A stretch of DNA of 64,000 bases from Woeseiaceae bacterium (GCA_024640315.1 JAHEFF010000010.1:18561-82560); one strand, 5' to 3'; counted from the first letter of the stretch, positions 28,079 through 38,631 are shown. The notes: generated from the letters alone by a model not told the origin. Made by a program: numbers and translations.

Positions 28079-30457
28079 CTAATCTCTTAGTTCTGCACCA
28101 AAATCCTGCTGCATTTTGCGTAGGACTGCGGACATCACGGTGTCTGCATCTTCGTCGGTAAGGGTGCGGGATGTTTCCTGCAAAATCAAGCCTAAAGCTA
28201 CGCTTTTTAGCCCTGCTTCTATTCCCGGCCCATTATAAATGTCAAATATTCTGACACCTCGAACGAGTTCGGGGGCCGCCGACTCGACCGCGCCGACCAG
28301 GTCGGCGGCCGTTACTTCATCCTTCACTACCACGGCAATATCGCGCCGGATCGTTGGAAATTTTGAAACCGTTCTTGCCACAGGAACGTTTGCAGCAAAC
28401 GCTTTCTCTGCATCGAGTTCGAAAAGCAATACGCCTTTGTCTAAATCAAGGCGTCTCGCGATATCCGGATGAAGTTTACCCACGAAGCCGATCAGTTCGC
28501 CGTGACGCAGAATTTTTGCGGCCTGGCCGGGCTGCAAAATTAAATGCTCATCCGCGACGAATTCGATCTCGTCCGAAGCGCCCGTCATTCCCAGAATCGT
28601 GGTTACGTCGGATTTTATGTCAAAGAAATCAACAGCCTGCGTAGCACTGCCCCACTGTTCGTCAACCACATTTCCAAGCACGATGCCGGCAACACGCACA
28701 ATCTCGACAGGCTTGTCAGGACTTCCGTGAAACGTTTTGCCGACCTCGAAAAATCGTACGCGATCTTGTTGGCGTGCAACATTTGCGGAAGCCGCAACAA
28801 GAAGACCCGGCCAGACTGAACCACGCATCACAGACATTTCCGATGAAATCGGATTACTTAAAACAAGTTTGGAGTCTTCACCTGTAATAAGCGTGTTGAG
28901 TTCTGCATCGATGAAACTGTAGGTGATGACCTCCTGGTAGTCGCGAGCTACGAGCGTGTTGGCGACCCATTCCAGGTCGATCCGGGACTCTGTCGCAGTC
29001 GCCAGGGGCGTCTCACCGATCGCGGTCGCTTCCGGAATCTCGTCATAGCCGTAAATCCGGGCGACCTCCTCCACCAGCGCATCTTCGACGTCAATATCGA
29101 ATCTGAAGCTGGGGATTTTGACGCGCCATCCATCGTCTTCAGGCTCCGTTTCCAGGCCCAGATCGTTCAGAATTCGAGAAACCTGGCCAGCTTCTATTTC
29201 GGTCCCCAGAACACGATCGAGGCGTGATTTCCTGAGTACAAGCGAAGCACTTTTCGGCAGGTGCACTTCCACGCTGTTATCGATCAACGGACCCGCTTCG
29301 CCGCCGGAGATTGCAAGGAGAAGTTCCGTCGCACGCTCAATGGCACGCATCTGATTGACAGGATCCACGCCACGTTCAAACCGCATTGACGCATCAGTAT
29401 GCATACCATATTGCCGAGCAACGCCAGCGAGAATCTCCGGTGTGAAAAATGCAGCCTCAAAAAATACGTCAGTGGTCTTGTCAGTAACAGCCGTTGAAAG
29501 TCCGCCCATGATGCCGGCCATGCCAATTGGACCGGAGTCGTCCGTTATGACGAGCGTATTCGGTAGTAACTCGACTTCCTTTTCGTCCAGGAGCGTGAGT
29601 TTCTCGCCCATTTTGGCAAGCCTGGGCCTTACAGGTCCGTTCAGAAGCCCCAGGTCGTAGGCGTGCAGGGGTTGGCCAAGTTCCAGCATCACGTAATTGG
29701 TGACATCCACCACCGGATGAATCGATCGCAGGCCGCTGCGACGCAGCCGCTCTTTCATCCAGATCGGAGACTCGGCCGATATGTCGATATTTCGGACAAC
29801 CCGCGCAGCGAAACGTGGACATCCTTCCGGATGAACCAGCTCGACCGGATGTTCGTCATCAATGCTCGCCGGGACCGCTTTGACTGCCGGGCCCTTCATC
29901 GGAGTTGACGTTACGGCAGACACATCCCGGGCAATTCCCAGGACGCAGAAACAGTCTCCGCGATTTGGCGTCAGATCAAGGTCGAATGTGTAATCAGGCA
30001 GATCCAGGCACTCTGTCAGCAGCTGACCTGGTTCTGCGTCGACCGGCAATTCGACAATTCCATCCGACTCATCTCCCAGGCCTAACTCGATCGCCGAACA
30101 CAACATCCCGTTGGACAGGATGCCACGAATCTTCGACCTGCGGAGTTTCAACCCGTTAGGCAGTCTGGTACCGGCAGGGGCAAAAGGACTTTTCATGCCC
30201 GCCCGAACATTCGGCGCGCCGCAAACAACTTCTACCGCGTCGCCGCTGCCAGTCGATACCTGGCAGACGCTCAATCGATCTGCATTCGGGTGCTGTTGGA
30301 CGTCCAGAACCTCTCCAACGATTACACCATCGAGGCCCAGCCCTTGCGGTTCAAGCGCGTCAACCTCATGTCCAATCATCGTTAGCCGGTGCGCAAGTTC
30401 CTCGGTATCCAGCGACGGATCGACCCAGTCTCGCAACCATTTTTCTGAAAATTTCAT
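28079..30457 (-). CDS. pheT: Phenylalanyl-tRNA synthetase, beta subunit
   Basis: PheT forms the alpha2-beta2 PheRS tetramer that charges tRNA-Phe. The 792-residue length matches E. coli (795). The N-terminus MKFSEKWLRDWVDPSLDTEELAHRLTMIGHEVD is typical. It is followed by an EMAP-like tRNA-binding OB domain (about 40-150), the B3/B4 editing domain with RFAARVVRNI, the catalytic-like B6/B7 region, and the C-terminal ferredoxin-fold anticodon-binding domain with FPTIRRDIAVVVKDE. pheS ends 12 bases upstream. Confidence 0.97.
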   Translation of the reverse strand: MKFSEKWLRDWVDPSLDTEELAHRLTMIGHEVDALEPQGLGLDGVIVGEVLDVQQHPNADRLSVCQVSTGSGDAVEVVCGAPNVRAGMKSPFAPAGTRLPNGLKLRRSKIRGILSNGMLCSAIELGLGDESDGIVELPVDAEPGQLLTECLDLPDYTFDLDLTPNRGDCFCVLGIARDVSAVTSTPMKGPAVKAVPASIDDEHPVELVHPEGCPRFAARVVRNIDISAESPIWMKERLRRSGLRSIHPVVDVTNYVMLELGQPLHAYDLGLLNGPVRPRLAKMGEKLTLLDEKEVELLPNTLVITDDSGPIGMAGIMGGLSTAVTDKTTDVFFEAAFFTPEILAGVARQYGMHTDASMRFERGVDPVNQMRAIERATELLLAISGGEAGPLIDNSVEVHLPKSASLVLRKSRLDRVLGTEIEAGQVSRILNDLGLETEPEDDGWRVKIPSFRFDIDVEDALVEEVARIYGYDEIPEATAIGETPLATATESRIDLEWVANTLVARDYQEVITYSFIDAELNTLITGEDSKLVLSNPISSEMSVMRGSVWPGLLVAASANVARQQDRVRFFEVGKTFHGSPDKPVEIVRVAGIVLGNVVDEQWGSATQAVDFFDIKSDVTTILGMTGASDEIEFVADEHLILQPGQAAKILRHGELIGFVGKLHPDIARRLDLDKGVLLFELDAEKAFAANVPVARTVSKFPTIRRDIAVVVKDEVTAADLVGAVESAAPELVRGVRIFDIYNGPGIEAGLKSVALGLILQETSRTLTDEDADTVMSAVLRKMQQDFGAELRD

Positions 30458-30469
30458 TGGTCCCGACCG

Positions 30470-31465
<996 letters not shown>

Positions 31466-31470
31466 TCAGG

Positions 31471-31494
31471 GTCCGCGCGCATGCGCACGCGGAC
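31471..31494 (-). promoter_or_regulatory. Hairpin between rplT and pheS
   Basis: The 24 bases contain GTCCGCG and CGCGGAC as arms of a perfect 7-bp stem with a self-complementary CGCATGCG core in the loop. The hairpin lies between the rplT stop and the pheS start and has no T-run, so it is not a strong terminator. It may be an RNA processing or stability element. Confidence 0.5.
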
Positions 31495-31499
31495 ACCGG

Positions 31500-31862
31500 T
31501 CAGCTTTCAGCCAGCGCGGCCTTGGCTTGCGCAGCGATTGCGCCAAAGGCCTCGGGATCATGCACAGCAATATCCGCCAAAACCTTGCGATCAATTTCCA
31601 TTTCTGCGCGGTTCATGCCGTTTATCAGCCGGCTGTAAGACATGTCATGTAGTCTCGCAGCAGCATTGATACGCGTGATCCACAATGCGCGAAACTGGCG
31701 TTTGCGCTGGCGGCGGTCACGATAAGCATATTGGCCAGCCTTAATGACGGCCTGCTTCGCGGTCTTGAACAGTTTGCTACGTGCGCCGTAATAGCCCTTC
31801 GCTTTCTTGAGGACTTTGTTATGGCGGGATTTGGCGACTACGCCACGTTTAACTCTAGCCAT
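31500..31862 (-). CDS. rplT: 50S ribosomal protein L20
   Basis: L20 is an early 23S rRNA-binding protein needed for large-subunit assembly. The 120-residue protein begins [29 protein letters not shown] and continues [23 protein letters not shown], both diagnostic. In E. coli L20 also represses translation of the rpmI-rplT message. It follows rpmI by 13 bases. Confidence 0.98.
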   Translation of the reverse strand: MARVKRGVVAKSRHNKVLKKAKGYYGARSKLFKTAKQAVIKAGQYAYRDRRQRKRQFRALWITRINAAARLHDMSYSRLINGMNRAEMEIDRKVLADIAVHDPEAFGAIAAQAKAALAES

Positions 31863-31875
31863 CTCTCAATCCTCC

Positions 31876-32073
31876 TTAGCTGTAGGGAAGCATTCGCTTC
31901 ACGCTTTTAACGTCGCTCTCGGCGACTTGCTGGGTCAAACCCAACTGGCGTTTACGCTTGGACTTCTTCTTGGTAAGAATGTGATTGAGATGGGACTGGG
32001 CTCGCTTAAAGCCGCCCTTACCCGTCCGGCGGAAGCGCTTTGCGGCGCCCCGGTTGGTTTTCATCTTAGACAT
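31876..32073 (-). CDS. rpmI: 50S ribosomal protein L35
   Basis: L35 is a small basic protein of the large subunit. Two consecutive ATG codons are present. I chose the second (32073) because GGAG then lies 6 bases upstream and the product, 65 residues starting [14 protein letters not shown], matches the E. coli length. The ending [17 protein letters not shown] and VKRMLPYS is typical of the family. infC ends 97 bases upstream. Confidence 0.97.
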   Translation of the reverse strand: MSKMKTNRGAAKRFRRTGKGGFKRAQSHLNHILTKKKSKRKRQLGLTQQVAESDVKSVKRMLPYS

Positions 32074-32173
32074 CATTGTCTCCGTATTTTCTAGCCATGA
32101 TACGTACAGTTCTAATGAACTGCCGTTGCAGGCGGAAATCAGCTTTGCTTGCTTGCGCTCGCTTGGCTAATAC

Positions 32174-32692
32174 TCACTTTTTCTTTGGCGCGAGAACCAT
32201 AATCATTTGCCGCCCTTCTAACTGCGGCATCTGTTCTACGACAGCCAGTTCTTCCAGGTCAGTTCTGACCCTGGCCAGGAGTTGTGCGCCCAATTCCTTG
32301 TGCGCCATTTCCCGACCTCTGAACCTCAACGTGACTTTGGTCTTGTCGCCAACTTCCAGGAATTCTGTCAGCTTCCGCAACTTGATCTTATAGTCACCTT
32401 CGTCCGTTCCCGGGCGAAATTTAATTTCTTTGACATGCACCTGCTTCTGCTTGCGCTTGGCAGACTGCGACTTCTTGTTTTGTTCGAAAAGGAACTTGCC
32501 GAAATCCATGATCCGGCAAACCGGCGGCTCTACGTTTGGCGAAACTTCGACCAAATCCAGCCCTTCGCCCTTGGCGATTTCCAACGCTTCAGGCAACGAC
32601 ATTACGCCTCGTTGCTCACCCGCGGAATCAATTACCCGCACTTCTGTGGCGTCGATCTCGTCGTTGCGCCGAACTCGTTTTGATGCCGCGAT
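32174..32692 (-). CDS. infC: Translation initiation factor IF-3 (ATC start)
   Basis: IF-3 prevents premature subunit joining and proofreads start codons. The core [30 protein letters not shown] and [14 protein letters not shown] is diagnostic. The first conventional start, GTG at 32641, gives only 155 residues and truncates the N-domain. Upstream in frame is [25 protein letters not shown], the expected N-terminus, whose first codon is ATC at 32692. A perfect AGGAGG (32706-32701) lies 8 bases before it. I therefore place the start at ATC, giving 172 residues. E. coli infC uses ATT, and this rare start is the basis of IF-3 autoregulation. Confidence 0.9.
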   Translation of the reverse strand: MAASKRVRRNDEIDATEVRVIDSAGEQRGVMSLPEALEIAKGEGLDLVEVSPNVEPPVCRIMDFGKFLFEQNKKSQSAKRKQKQVHVKEIKFRPGTDEGDYKIKLRKLTEFLEVGDKTKVTLRFRGREMAHKELGAQLLARVRTDLEELAVVEQMPQLEGRQMIMVLAPKKK

Positions 32693-32862
32693 ACCTAAAT
32701 CCTCCTGCCAAAAACAATACCGCGGGGCAGACAGCCTTGAAAAGGCTCATCCAGCGTCGCGGGACGCGAATTTTAAAGCCGGAAATGCCTGATTTGCAAG
32801 AAACTTCGGGTCATTTTAAGGTTTTTCCAGGCAATTGAGACAAATTTCCGTATCTGGCCCGG

Positions 32863-33120
32863 CCCGATCGATACCTTTGGCCGATATATTCATCCTGCCA
32901 GTCGAACAGGTCGCGACAATTACGCTGAAAACGAGCAATTATCGGGGGTCATCTGGCTATTCTTTCGCCCGAGTGCCAATCGAAAGCGACACCCGATCGA
33001 TACCTGTAGCCGATAGACTCATCCTGCCAGTCGAACAGGTCGCGACAATTACGCTGAAAACGAGCAATTATCGCGGGTCATCTGGCTATTCTTTCGCCCG
33101 ATTGCCAATCGAAAGCGACA
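32863..33120. repeat. Two tandem 129-bp direct repeats
   Basis: Copy 1 spans 32863-32991 and copy 2 spans 32992-33120. Both start CCCGATCGATACC and end GCGACA. They differ at only a few positions, for example CTTTGG/CTGTAG, TATATTC/TAGACTC, GGGGG/GCGGG and GAG/ATT near the ends. Each copy has CTTTCGCCCGA.TGCCAATCGAAAG, which folds into a hairpin. The repeats fill most of the 443-base gap between infC and tRNA-Val, where I see no gene. A frame stays open through them only because 129 is divisible by three. Confidence 0.92.
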
Positions 33121-33135
33121 CCTTTATTTTAAACT

Positions 33136-33210
33136 TGGTGGGCGATGGTGGTCTCGAACCACCGACCTCCACGATGTCAACGTGGCGCTCTACCCCTGAG
33201 CTAATCGCCC
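33136..33210 (-). tRNA. tRNA-Val, anticodon GAC
   Basis: On the minus strand the gene begins GGGCGAT and ends ATCGCCC-A-CCA, a perfect acceptor stem. The D-arm is AGCTCAGGGGTAGAGC. The anticodon arm is CCACG-TTGACAT-CGTGG with GAC at positions 34-36, and the T-arm is GGTGG-TTCGAGA-CCACC. CCA is encoded. It reads GUC and GUU. Confidence 0.97.
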
Positions 33211-33336
33211 TTTTTCTAAAAGGTTACTTTCCGCAGCCTGCCCTCGTTCCTGTGCCCACTGAGCTAATCGCCCTTTTTTTAAAAGGTTACTTTCCGCAGC
33301 CTGCCCTCGTTCCTGTGCCCACTGAGCTGATCGCCC
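33196..33336 (-). repeat. 63-bp tandem repeats that copy the tRNA-Val 5' end
   Basis: The 15-mer CTGAGCTAATCGCCC occurs at 33196, 33259 and (as CTGAGCTGATCGCCC) 33322, exactly 63 bases apart. On the minus strand each is the first part of tRNA-Val (GGGCGATTAGCTCAG, acceptor strand and start of the D-arm). The first is inside the intact gene and the other two are truncated copies. They are separated by 48 bases that are nearly identical in both units and run from TGCCCA... to AAAAGG on the plus strand. The partial copies lie between the promoter and the intact tRNA. Confidence 0.92.
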
Positions 33337-33347
33337 AACACTCTGAT

Positions 33348-33377
33348 TGTATACAGGAAAATCCGGAAGACGCTCAA
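33348..33377 (-). promoter_or_regulatory. Promoter upstream of the tRNA-Val repeats
   Basis: On the minus strand TTGAGC (33377-33372), 18 bases, TATACA (33353-33348) is the best promoter upstream of tRNA-Val. The outermost truncated tRNA copy begins only 12 bases after the -10 box, the spacing expected for an original tRNA 5' end. The transcript would carry both truncated copies before the intact tRNA. Confidence 0.6.
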
Positions 33378-33472
33378 CCGAATCACAACCAGATAAGAGC
33401 GGCATCGCCACCTTCAGCCGAGCGGCGACAAAGATACTCAAGGCCCTGCGCCGGCGCAACAGATTTTGGCCT

Positions 33473-35533
33473 TTATCCTGCCATTTTGTCGCTGATACCG
33501 AAACCGATCTCCCGCATCCGCTGAATTTCATCCCGTAGCCTGGCTGCCTCTTCGAATTCCAGGTCCCGGGCATGCTTCAACATCTTCTGCTCGAGCTTCT
33601 GCGCCTTCTTCAAAATCTCGGCGGGTGTCATGGACTCATAAGGTGTCGCATCTTCAGCGATTCGCTTGCGACCTCTTCCAGGCACCGGATAGGCGGCCTC
33701 CATAATATCAGCGACCTGCTTAACGATACCGGCCGGCTTAATCCCGTGTTTTTCGTTATAGGCAATCTGGCGCTCCCGACGGCGATTGGTCTCGTCAATT
33801 GCCCGGGTCATTGATCCGGTCATGTTGTCGGCATACAGCAACGCCTTGCCGTGAATATTCCGTGCTGCGCGACCAATGGTCTGAATCAGTGAGCGCTCCG
33901 AGCGGAGAAACCCTTCCTTGTCCGCGTCCAGAATCGCGACAAGCGATACTTCGGGCATATCCAGACCCTCCCGAAGCAGGTTGATGCCGACCAGTACATC
34001 AAACTCGCCCAAGCGCAAATCGCGAATAATCTCTGTTCGCTCAACGGTCCCGATGTCCGAATGGAGGTAACGGACTCTCACGTCGTGTTCCCGAAGATAA
34101 TCTGTGAGGTCTTCAGCCATGCGCTTGGTCAGTGTCGTGATCAGGACGCGTTCTTCGACCGCAACCCGGTGGCGAATTTCTGACAGAACGTCGTCCACCT
34201 GGGTCCGTGCTGGCCGAACTTCGAGTTCGGGATCGATCAGGCCGGTCGGCCTGACAAGCTGCTCCACGGTATTACCGGCATGCGCCGCCTCATAGTCACC
34301 GGGCGTGGCCGATACAAAGATAACCTGCGGCGCCAGGCGTTCAAATTCGTCAAAACGCAACGGCCGGTTATCCAATGCTGAAGGCAGGCGGAATCCGAAT
34401 TCAACCAGTGTCTCTTTGCGGGACCGATCGCCACGATACATGCCGCCTAGCTGCGGCACTGTGACATGACTTTCGTCGATGATCAGAATGGCATCGTCCG
34501 GAACGTAATCAAACAGGCAAGGCGGCGGCTCCCCTTCGACCCGTCCCGACAAATAGCGTGAGTAGTTTTCGATGCCACTGCAGTAGCCGAGCTCCCTGAT
34601 CATTTCAATATCAAACATCGTACGCTGCTCAAGTCTCTGAGCTTCAAGAAGTTTTTCGTGCTTTCGCAGGTACTCCAGGCGATCTTTCAGTTCCACCTTT
34701 ATTTCATCAATGGCCGCCAGGAGTTTCTCTCGCGGCGTCACGTAATGGGTTTTCGGAAATACCGTGAGACGCGGGACCCGGCGGAGGACCTCTCCGGTTA
34801 GCGGATCGAAATAGGAGAGAGACTCGACTTCATCATCAAACAGCTCTACCCGGACGGCATCCCGCTCCGACTCCGCAGGGAAGATATCGATCACGTCTCC
34901 CCTGACGCGATAGTTTCCCTGCGATAAATCCAGTTCATTCCGTTTGTACTGCATTTCGGCCAGACGGCGAAGAATGGTCCGTTGATCCAGCCGGTCTCCG
35001 CGTGAAATATGCAGGACCATATTAAAGTAACTCTCTGGATCACCAAGACCATAGATGGCCGATACGGTGGCCACGATAATGGCATCCGGCCGTTCAATCA
35101 GCGCTTTGGTTGCCGACAGCCGCATTTGCTCAATGTGCTGGTTGATCGATGCGTCCTTCTCTATAAATGTATCAGAGCTCGGAACGTAGGCTTCTGGCTG
35201 ATAATAGTCGTAGTACGAGACAAAATATTCGACTGCGTTGTGCGGAAAAAACTCCCGCATCTCCCCATAAAGCTGCGCCGCCAGCGTTTTATTCGGTGCA
35301 AGGACGATGGCGGGGCGTTGCGTCTCCTGGATCACATTGGCTATCGTGAACGTCTTGCCCGATCCGGTTACGCCCAGCAATGTCTGGCTGGCCAGGCCAT
35401 CGCCAAGCCCTTCGACGAGGCCTGCAATTGCGGCCTTTTGATCACCTGCCGGACTGAACGTTGATACAAGCCGTAACTTGTCCCGGTCGTCCGATAAAGT
35501 CTTCTTGGGCAGATTGAATGATTGACGTACCAT
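33473..35533 (-). CDS. uvrB: Excinuclease ABC subunit B
   Basis: UvrB is the damage-verifying helicase-like subunit of nucleotide excision repair. The 686-residue protein has Walker [13 protein letters not shown] (about residues 53-64), the beta-hairpin region [21 protein letters not shown], the DEAH-like motif IIDESHVT, and motif [13 protein letters not shown]-terminal UVR domain (about 640-680), [15 protein letters not shown], binds UvrC. It is about 13 residues longer than E. coli UvrB at the N-terminus, and FNLPKKTLS may be extra sequence or a later start may be used. It diverges from the aminotransferase gene with a 26-base gap. Confidence 0.97.
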   Translation of the reverse strand: MVRQSFNLPKKTLSDDRDKLRLVSTFSPAGDQKAAIAGLVEGLGDGLASQTLLGVTGSGKTFTIANVIQETQRPAIVLAPNKTLAAQLYGEMREFFPHNAVEYFVSYYDYYQPEAYVPSSDTFIEKDASINQHIEQMRLSATKALIERPDAIIVATVSAIYGLGDPESYFNMVLHISRGDRLDQRTILRRLAEMQYKRNELDLSQGNYRVRGDVIDIFPAESERDAVRVELFDDEVESLSYFDPLTGEVLRRVPRLTVFPKTHYVTPREKLLAAIDEIKVELKDRLEYLRKHEKLLEAQRLEQRTMFDIEMIRELGYCSGIENYSRYLSGRVEGEPPPCLFDYVPDDAILIIDESHVTVPQLGGMYRGDRSRKETLVEFGFRLPSALDNRPLRFDEFERLAPQVIFVSATPGDYEAAHAGNTVEQLVRPTGLIDPELEVRPARTQVDDVLSEIRHRVAVEERVLITTLTKRMAEDLTDYLREHDVRVRYLHSDIGTVERTEIIRDLRLGEFDVLVGINLLREGLDMPEVSLVAILDADKEGFLRSERSLIQTIGRAARNIHGKALLYADNMTGSMTRAIDETNRRRERQIAYNEKHGIKPAGIVKQVADIMEAAYPVPGRGRKRIAEDATPYESMTPAEILKKAQKLEQKMLKHARDLEFEEAARLRDEIQRMREIGFGISDKMAG

Positions 35534-35559
35534 GCGTTTTCGTTTCCGGGAGGTAACCA

Positions 35560-36741
35560 GTGAGTTTATCAGTTTCAGAAAGAATGGGCCGGGTCATGCC
35601 GTCCGCGACAAGTGCCGTTTTGGGCCTGGCTGCAGAACTTCGGGAAGCCGGTCGGGATGTCATCAGTCTTGGCGCCGGCGAGCCGGATTTCGATACGCCG
35701 GACCACATCAAAGAAGCCGCAATCCAGGCGATTCGAAACGGCGAAACCAAATACACCGCTATTGATGGCACCAGTCACCTCAAGGCAGCGATTCAGCGAA
35801 AGTTCGAGCGGGATAACCAGCTTATCTACTCGCCGGACCAGATCCTTGTTTCCGTCGGCGCCAAGCACACGTTGTTTAATGCCTGCATGGGTATCCTCAG
35901 CCAGGGCGATGAAGCAATCATTCCGGCACCCTACTGGGTGTCCTACCCGGACATGGTCAGGGTTGCCGAGGGCGTACCGGTCGTTATCAATACGGGAATC
36001 GAGGACGGCTTCAAGGTGACGCCCGCAAAGCTCGAAGCGGCAATAACCGAAAAGACCCGACTCCTGTTCCTTAATAGTCCGTCCAACCCGACCGGCAGTT
36101 GCTACACGCGGGATGAACTGGTGGCGCTTGGAGCGGTCCTTCTGAAACACCCGAATATCGTTGTTCTTGCTGACGATATCTATGAACACATTCATTGGGC
36201 GGATGACCCATTTTGCAGCATCGCGACGGCCTGCCCGGACCTTTACGACCAGGTCGTCACCATTAACGGGGTTTCCAAGTGCTACGCCATGACAGGCTGG
36301 CGCGTCGGGTACGCGGGCGGACCACGAGAAGTCATCAAGGCAATGAAAACCATCCAAAGCCAGATTACCTCAAACCCTTGCAGCATCTCGCAGGTCGCCG
36401 CTGCGGCGGCGCTGGACGGTGACCAGTCCTGTATGGCCGAAATGCTGAAGGCCTACAAATCCAGAAGCGATTATGTGGTTGCTGCCCTCAATGAAATTCC
36501 GGGCTTCGAATGCCGCGAAGGTGAAGGGGCTTTCTATGCCTTTCCAAAAGTCACCGCGGCTATGGCCGCCAAAGGCCTGGAAACTGACGCCGACCTCGTC
36601 AAGTTGATCCTTGAGAGCGGTGACGTCGTCATGGTCCCTGGGACCCCTTTTGGCGCTCCAGGTTATGTGAGGGTTTCATTTGCGTGCTCGATTGAGTCAT
36701 TGCGGGACGCGATCGGCCGCATCAAGAAGGCCCTCTCATAG
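35560..36741 (+). CDS. Class I aminotransferase (AspB/AspC type)
   Basis: The 393-residue fold-type I PLP enzyme belongs to the AspB-like subgroup of aspartate aminotransferases. It has [18 protein letters not shown] near residue 37, [30 protein letters not shown], and the PLP lysine Lys240 in [19 protein letters not shown]. The C-terminal Arg lies in VRVSFACS. The start is a GTG at 35560, preceded by GGGAGGTAACCA. AspB enzymes use aspartate and 2-oxoglutarate, but aromatic or prephenate activity also occurs in the group. A uvrB-aminotransferase pair occurs in other Gammaproteobacteria. Confidence 0.9.
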   Translation: MSLSVSERMGRVMPSATSAVLGLAAELREAGRDVISLGAGEPDFDTPDHIKEAAIQAIRNGETKYTAIDGTSHLKAAIQRKFERDNQLIYSPDQILVSVGAKHTLFNACMGILSQGDEAIIPAPYWVSYPDMVRVAEGVPVVINTGIEDGFKVTPAKLEAAITEKTRLLFLNSPSNPTGSCYTRDELVALGAVLLKHPNIVVLADDIYEHIHWADDPFCSIATACPDLYDQVVTINGVSKCYAMTGWRVGYAGGPREVIKAMKTIQSQITSNPCSISQVAAAAALDGDQSCMAEMLKAYKSRSDYVVAALNEIPGFECREGEGAFYAFPKVTAAMAAKGLETDADLVKLILESGDVVMVPGTPFGAPGYVRVSFACSIESLRDAIGRIKKALS

Positions 36742-36780
36742 AAATTCGGTGTTTGCCCGTAATTTGAACACCCAGTGCCC

Positions 36781-36809
36781 TTGACTTGCTAAAATGACTG
36801 GAACAGAAT
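36781..36809 (+). promoter_or_regulatory. Promoter of tRNA-Asn
   Basis: TTGACT (36781-36786), 17 bases, CAGAAT (36804-36809), followed by the GC-rich discriminator GCCGCCCGGCG. The tRNA begins 32 bases after the -10 box, and the GC-rich stretch suggests control by ppGpp. Confidence 0.7.
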
Positions 36810-36841
36810 GCCGCCCGGCGTGAAAAACGCCAAAAAATCAT

Positions 36842-36917
36842 TCCCCGATAGCTCAGTTGGTAGAGCGATTGACTGTTAATCAATTGGTCCCTGGTTCGAG
36901 TCCGGGTCGGGGAGCCA
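36842..36917 (+). tRNA. tRNA-Asn, anticodon GTT
   Basis: The gene starts TCCCCGA and ends TCGGGGA-G-CCA, a perfect acceptor stem. The D-arm is AGCTCAGTTGGTAGAGC. The anticodon arm is ATTGA-CTGTTAA-TCAAT with GTT at 34-36, and the T-arm is CCTGG-TTCGAGT-CCGGG. CCA is encoded. Confidence 0.98.
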
Positions 36918-36930
36918 AATTCAGAAGACA

Positions 36931-36962
36931 GACGGTCGCTTGGAAGAGCGGCCGTTTTTTTT
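36931..36962 (+). terminator. Terminator of tRNA-Asn
   Basis: ACGGTCGCT pairs with AGCGGCCGT (one bulge) and is followed by eight T, 14 bases after the tRNA 3' end. Confidence 0.9.
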
Positions 36963-36992
36963 GCCCTCCGACGAGGGATCGAGGATTCTCGA

Positions 36993-37784
36993 ATGAGCTT
37001 AATATTCAGGTTTGCTGCGTTAACGGTTCTCCTGCTCTGCGCGCAACCGGGCCGTACGGCTGAAATTGACTGGCTGGTCGCTCCTTACGTCTGGGCCGCC
37101 GACACCAGCCTCGATGTGAGCATCAATGGCGATCCTGCCCTTGGCGCAACGCTTCCGTTCAGCGATCTGATCGACAAACTGGACAGCGCGTTCATGCTGC
37201 ATGTTGAGGGAACCCCGTCGTCATCGGACATCGGCGGATTTCTGGACATATTGTCCATGACAATTTCCGACACCAGCGTGACGCCGGTCGGACCCGGCGG
37301 CCCGATCCTTGGCGACCTGGACGTTGCGACGAAGCTGAGCATGGGACTCTATGAAGCCGGGGCAGTTTTGAGCTTTGGCGATACCAGCTTTGACAAGACC
37401 GTACTCGAAATATTGCTCGGTTTGCGCTATGTCGATGTCGATCAGACGCTGAATATTACTTTGCCCGGTCCGGTCGCCACCGTGATCGACCGACGAATAA
37501 GCGTCTCAGAGCTTGATCTTCTCGTCGGTGCGCGGGTGACAGGCAAATTCACCGATCGACTGGGTTACAAGCTCCGCGCCGACTACGCCAACTTTGGCAC
37601 CGACGGCACACTGAACCTGCTGGCCTCTGTCGGCTACACTTTCGGCCAGACGGGACTATTTTCCATCGACCTCGGATATCGTCACATGACAATGGATTTG
37701 TCTGACAACCTCGGTATCGGCGTGAGCTCTGATTCTGAGATCGAACTGTCCGGCCCGACAGTCGGATTCCTGTTTCGCTTCTAA
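36993..37784 (+). CDS. Predicted outer membrane beta-barrel protein
   Basis: The 263-residue protein has a signal peptide (MSLIFRFAALTVLLLCAQPGRTA). The mature part starts EIDWLVAPYVWAADTSLDVSI, and alternating polar/hydrophobic strands follow to the end. LLVGARVTGKFTDRLGYKLRADYANF and FSIDLGYRHMTMDLS look like barrel hairpins, and the last residue is Phe (FLFRF), the usual outer membrane assembly signal. The APYVWA start recalls a family of uncharacterised outer membrane proteins. The gene is monocistronic, 75 bases after tRNA-Asn. No function can be assigned. Confidence 0.75.
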   Translation: MSLIFRFAALTVLLLCAQPGRTAEIDWLVAPYVWAADTSLDVSINGDPALGATLPFSDLIDKLDSAFMLHVEGTPSSSDIGGFLDILSMTISDTSVTPVGPGGPILGDLDVATKLSMGLYEAGAVLSFGDTSFDKTVLEILLGLRYVDVDQTLNITLPGPVATVIDRRISVSELDLLVGARVTGKFTDRLGYKLRADYANFGTDGTLNLLASVGYTFGQTGLFSIDLGYRHMTMDLSDNLGIGVSSDSEIELSGPTVGFLFRF

Positions 37785-37904
37785 TCCCGGTTAACACGTC
37801 AATTTCCTGATTTTGTTGCGTCCGGCAGGTGTTGCGGCAAGCAAACTGCTACCCTATTCGTACGTGCCTGCAACAGGCCCATTGAATTACGGAGGCATGC
37901 AGGC

Positions 37905-38588
37905 ATGCCGGATACCCAGCTCAAGCCCCAGCCCCAGTACTCCCTGACTGAAGAGTTTTTGCATGCATTCAGTCACGGTGCCGGTGCAATTCTGAGTATC
38001 GGTGGTTTGTCCTGGATGCTCTACATATCGATCGCGGCGTCTGATCCGTGGCGGATTGTTGCCAGCATCGTTTACGGACTGAGCCTGGTCTTACTGTTTC
38101 TGGCGTCAACGCTTTACCACACCTTTCATTCATCGCCACACAAACACGTTTTCAAGCTGCTTGACCACTGCGCCATCTATCTTCTTATTGCCGGCACGTA
38201 TACGCCGTTTCTCCTGGTTGCCATGAGAACCAATGTCGGATGGTGGCTTTTTGGCATTGTCTGGGCACTGGCGACCGCCGGCATCCTGACAAAACTTTGG
38301 TTCCGGCACAGATTTCCACGGGTATCTCTGGCCAGTTATTTGCTGCTGGGTTGGCTGGTCGTGATTATCATTCCTCAGGTTGCTGAGGCCATTGGCAAAA
38401 ACGGCATATTATGGCTGGCGGCCGGCGGTGCCAGCTATACGGTGGGCGCATTTTTTTATGCGCAAAAACAGATGGCCTACAGCCACGCCATCTGGCACGT
38501 TTTCGTGCTCGTCGGAAGCATCTGCCACTTTCTGGCGATCGCCTGGCACGTCCTGCCGGTGACGCAAGAGTTCCTGTTGAGTAGCTGA
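37905..38588 (+). CDS. Hemolysin III / YqfA family membrane protein
   Basis: The 227-residue protein has seven predicted membrane helices and belongs to the PAQR/hemolysin III family. Motifs are FLHAFSHGAGAILSIGG, STLYHTFHSS, LLDHCAIYLLIAGTYTPFLL, and, near the C-terminus, SHAIWHVFVLVGSICHFLAI. His residues in SHG, HTFH, DH and HxxWH form the zinc site in PAQR structures. Hydrolase activity has been suggested for the superfamily, but the bacterial role is uncertain and true haemolysis is not implied. Confidence 0.92.
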   Translation: MPDTQLKPQPQYSLTEEFLHAFSHGAGAILSIGGLSWMLYISIAASDPWRIVASIVYGLSLVLLFLASTLYHTFHSSPHKHVFKLLDHCAIYLLIAGTYTPFLLVAMRTNVGWWLFGIVWALATAGILTKLWFRHRFPRVSLASYLLLGWLVVIIIPQVAEAIGKNGILWLAAGGASYTVGAFFYAQKQMAYSHAIWHVFVLVGSICHFLAIAWHVLPVTQEFLLSS

Positions 38589-38631
38589 TTTTGCCGACAG
38601 GCCTACCCGGCAGATCGGCCAATGCGATCGA

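Noticed and set aside
32835..33524. Open frame of 229 codons over the repeats and tRNA-Val on the plus strand
   Set aside because: It is open because the 129-bp and 63-bp repeats are multiples of three, and it reads through the antisense of tRNA-Val. It also overlaps the end of uvrB and shows no conserved domain.
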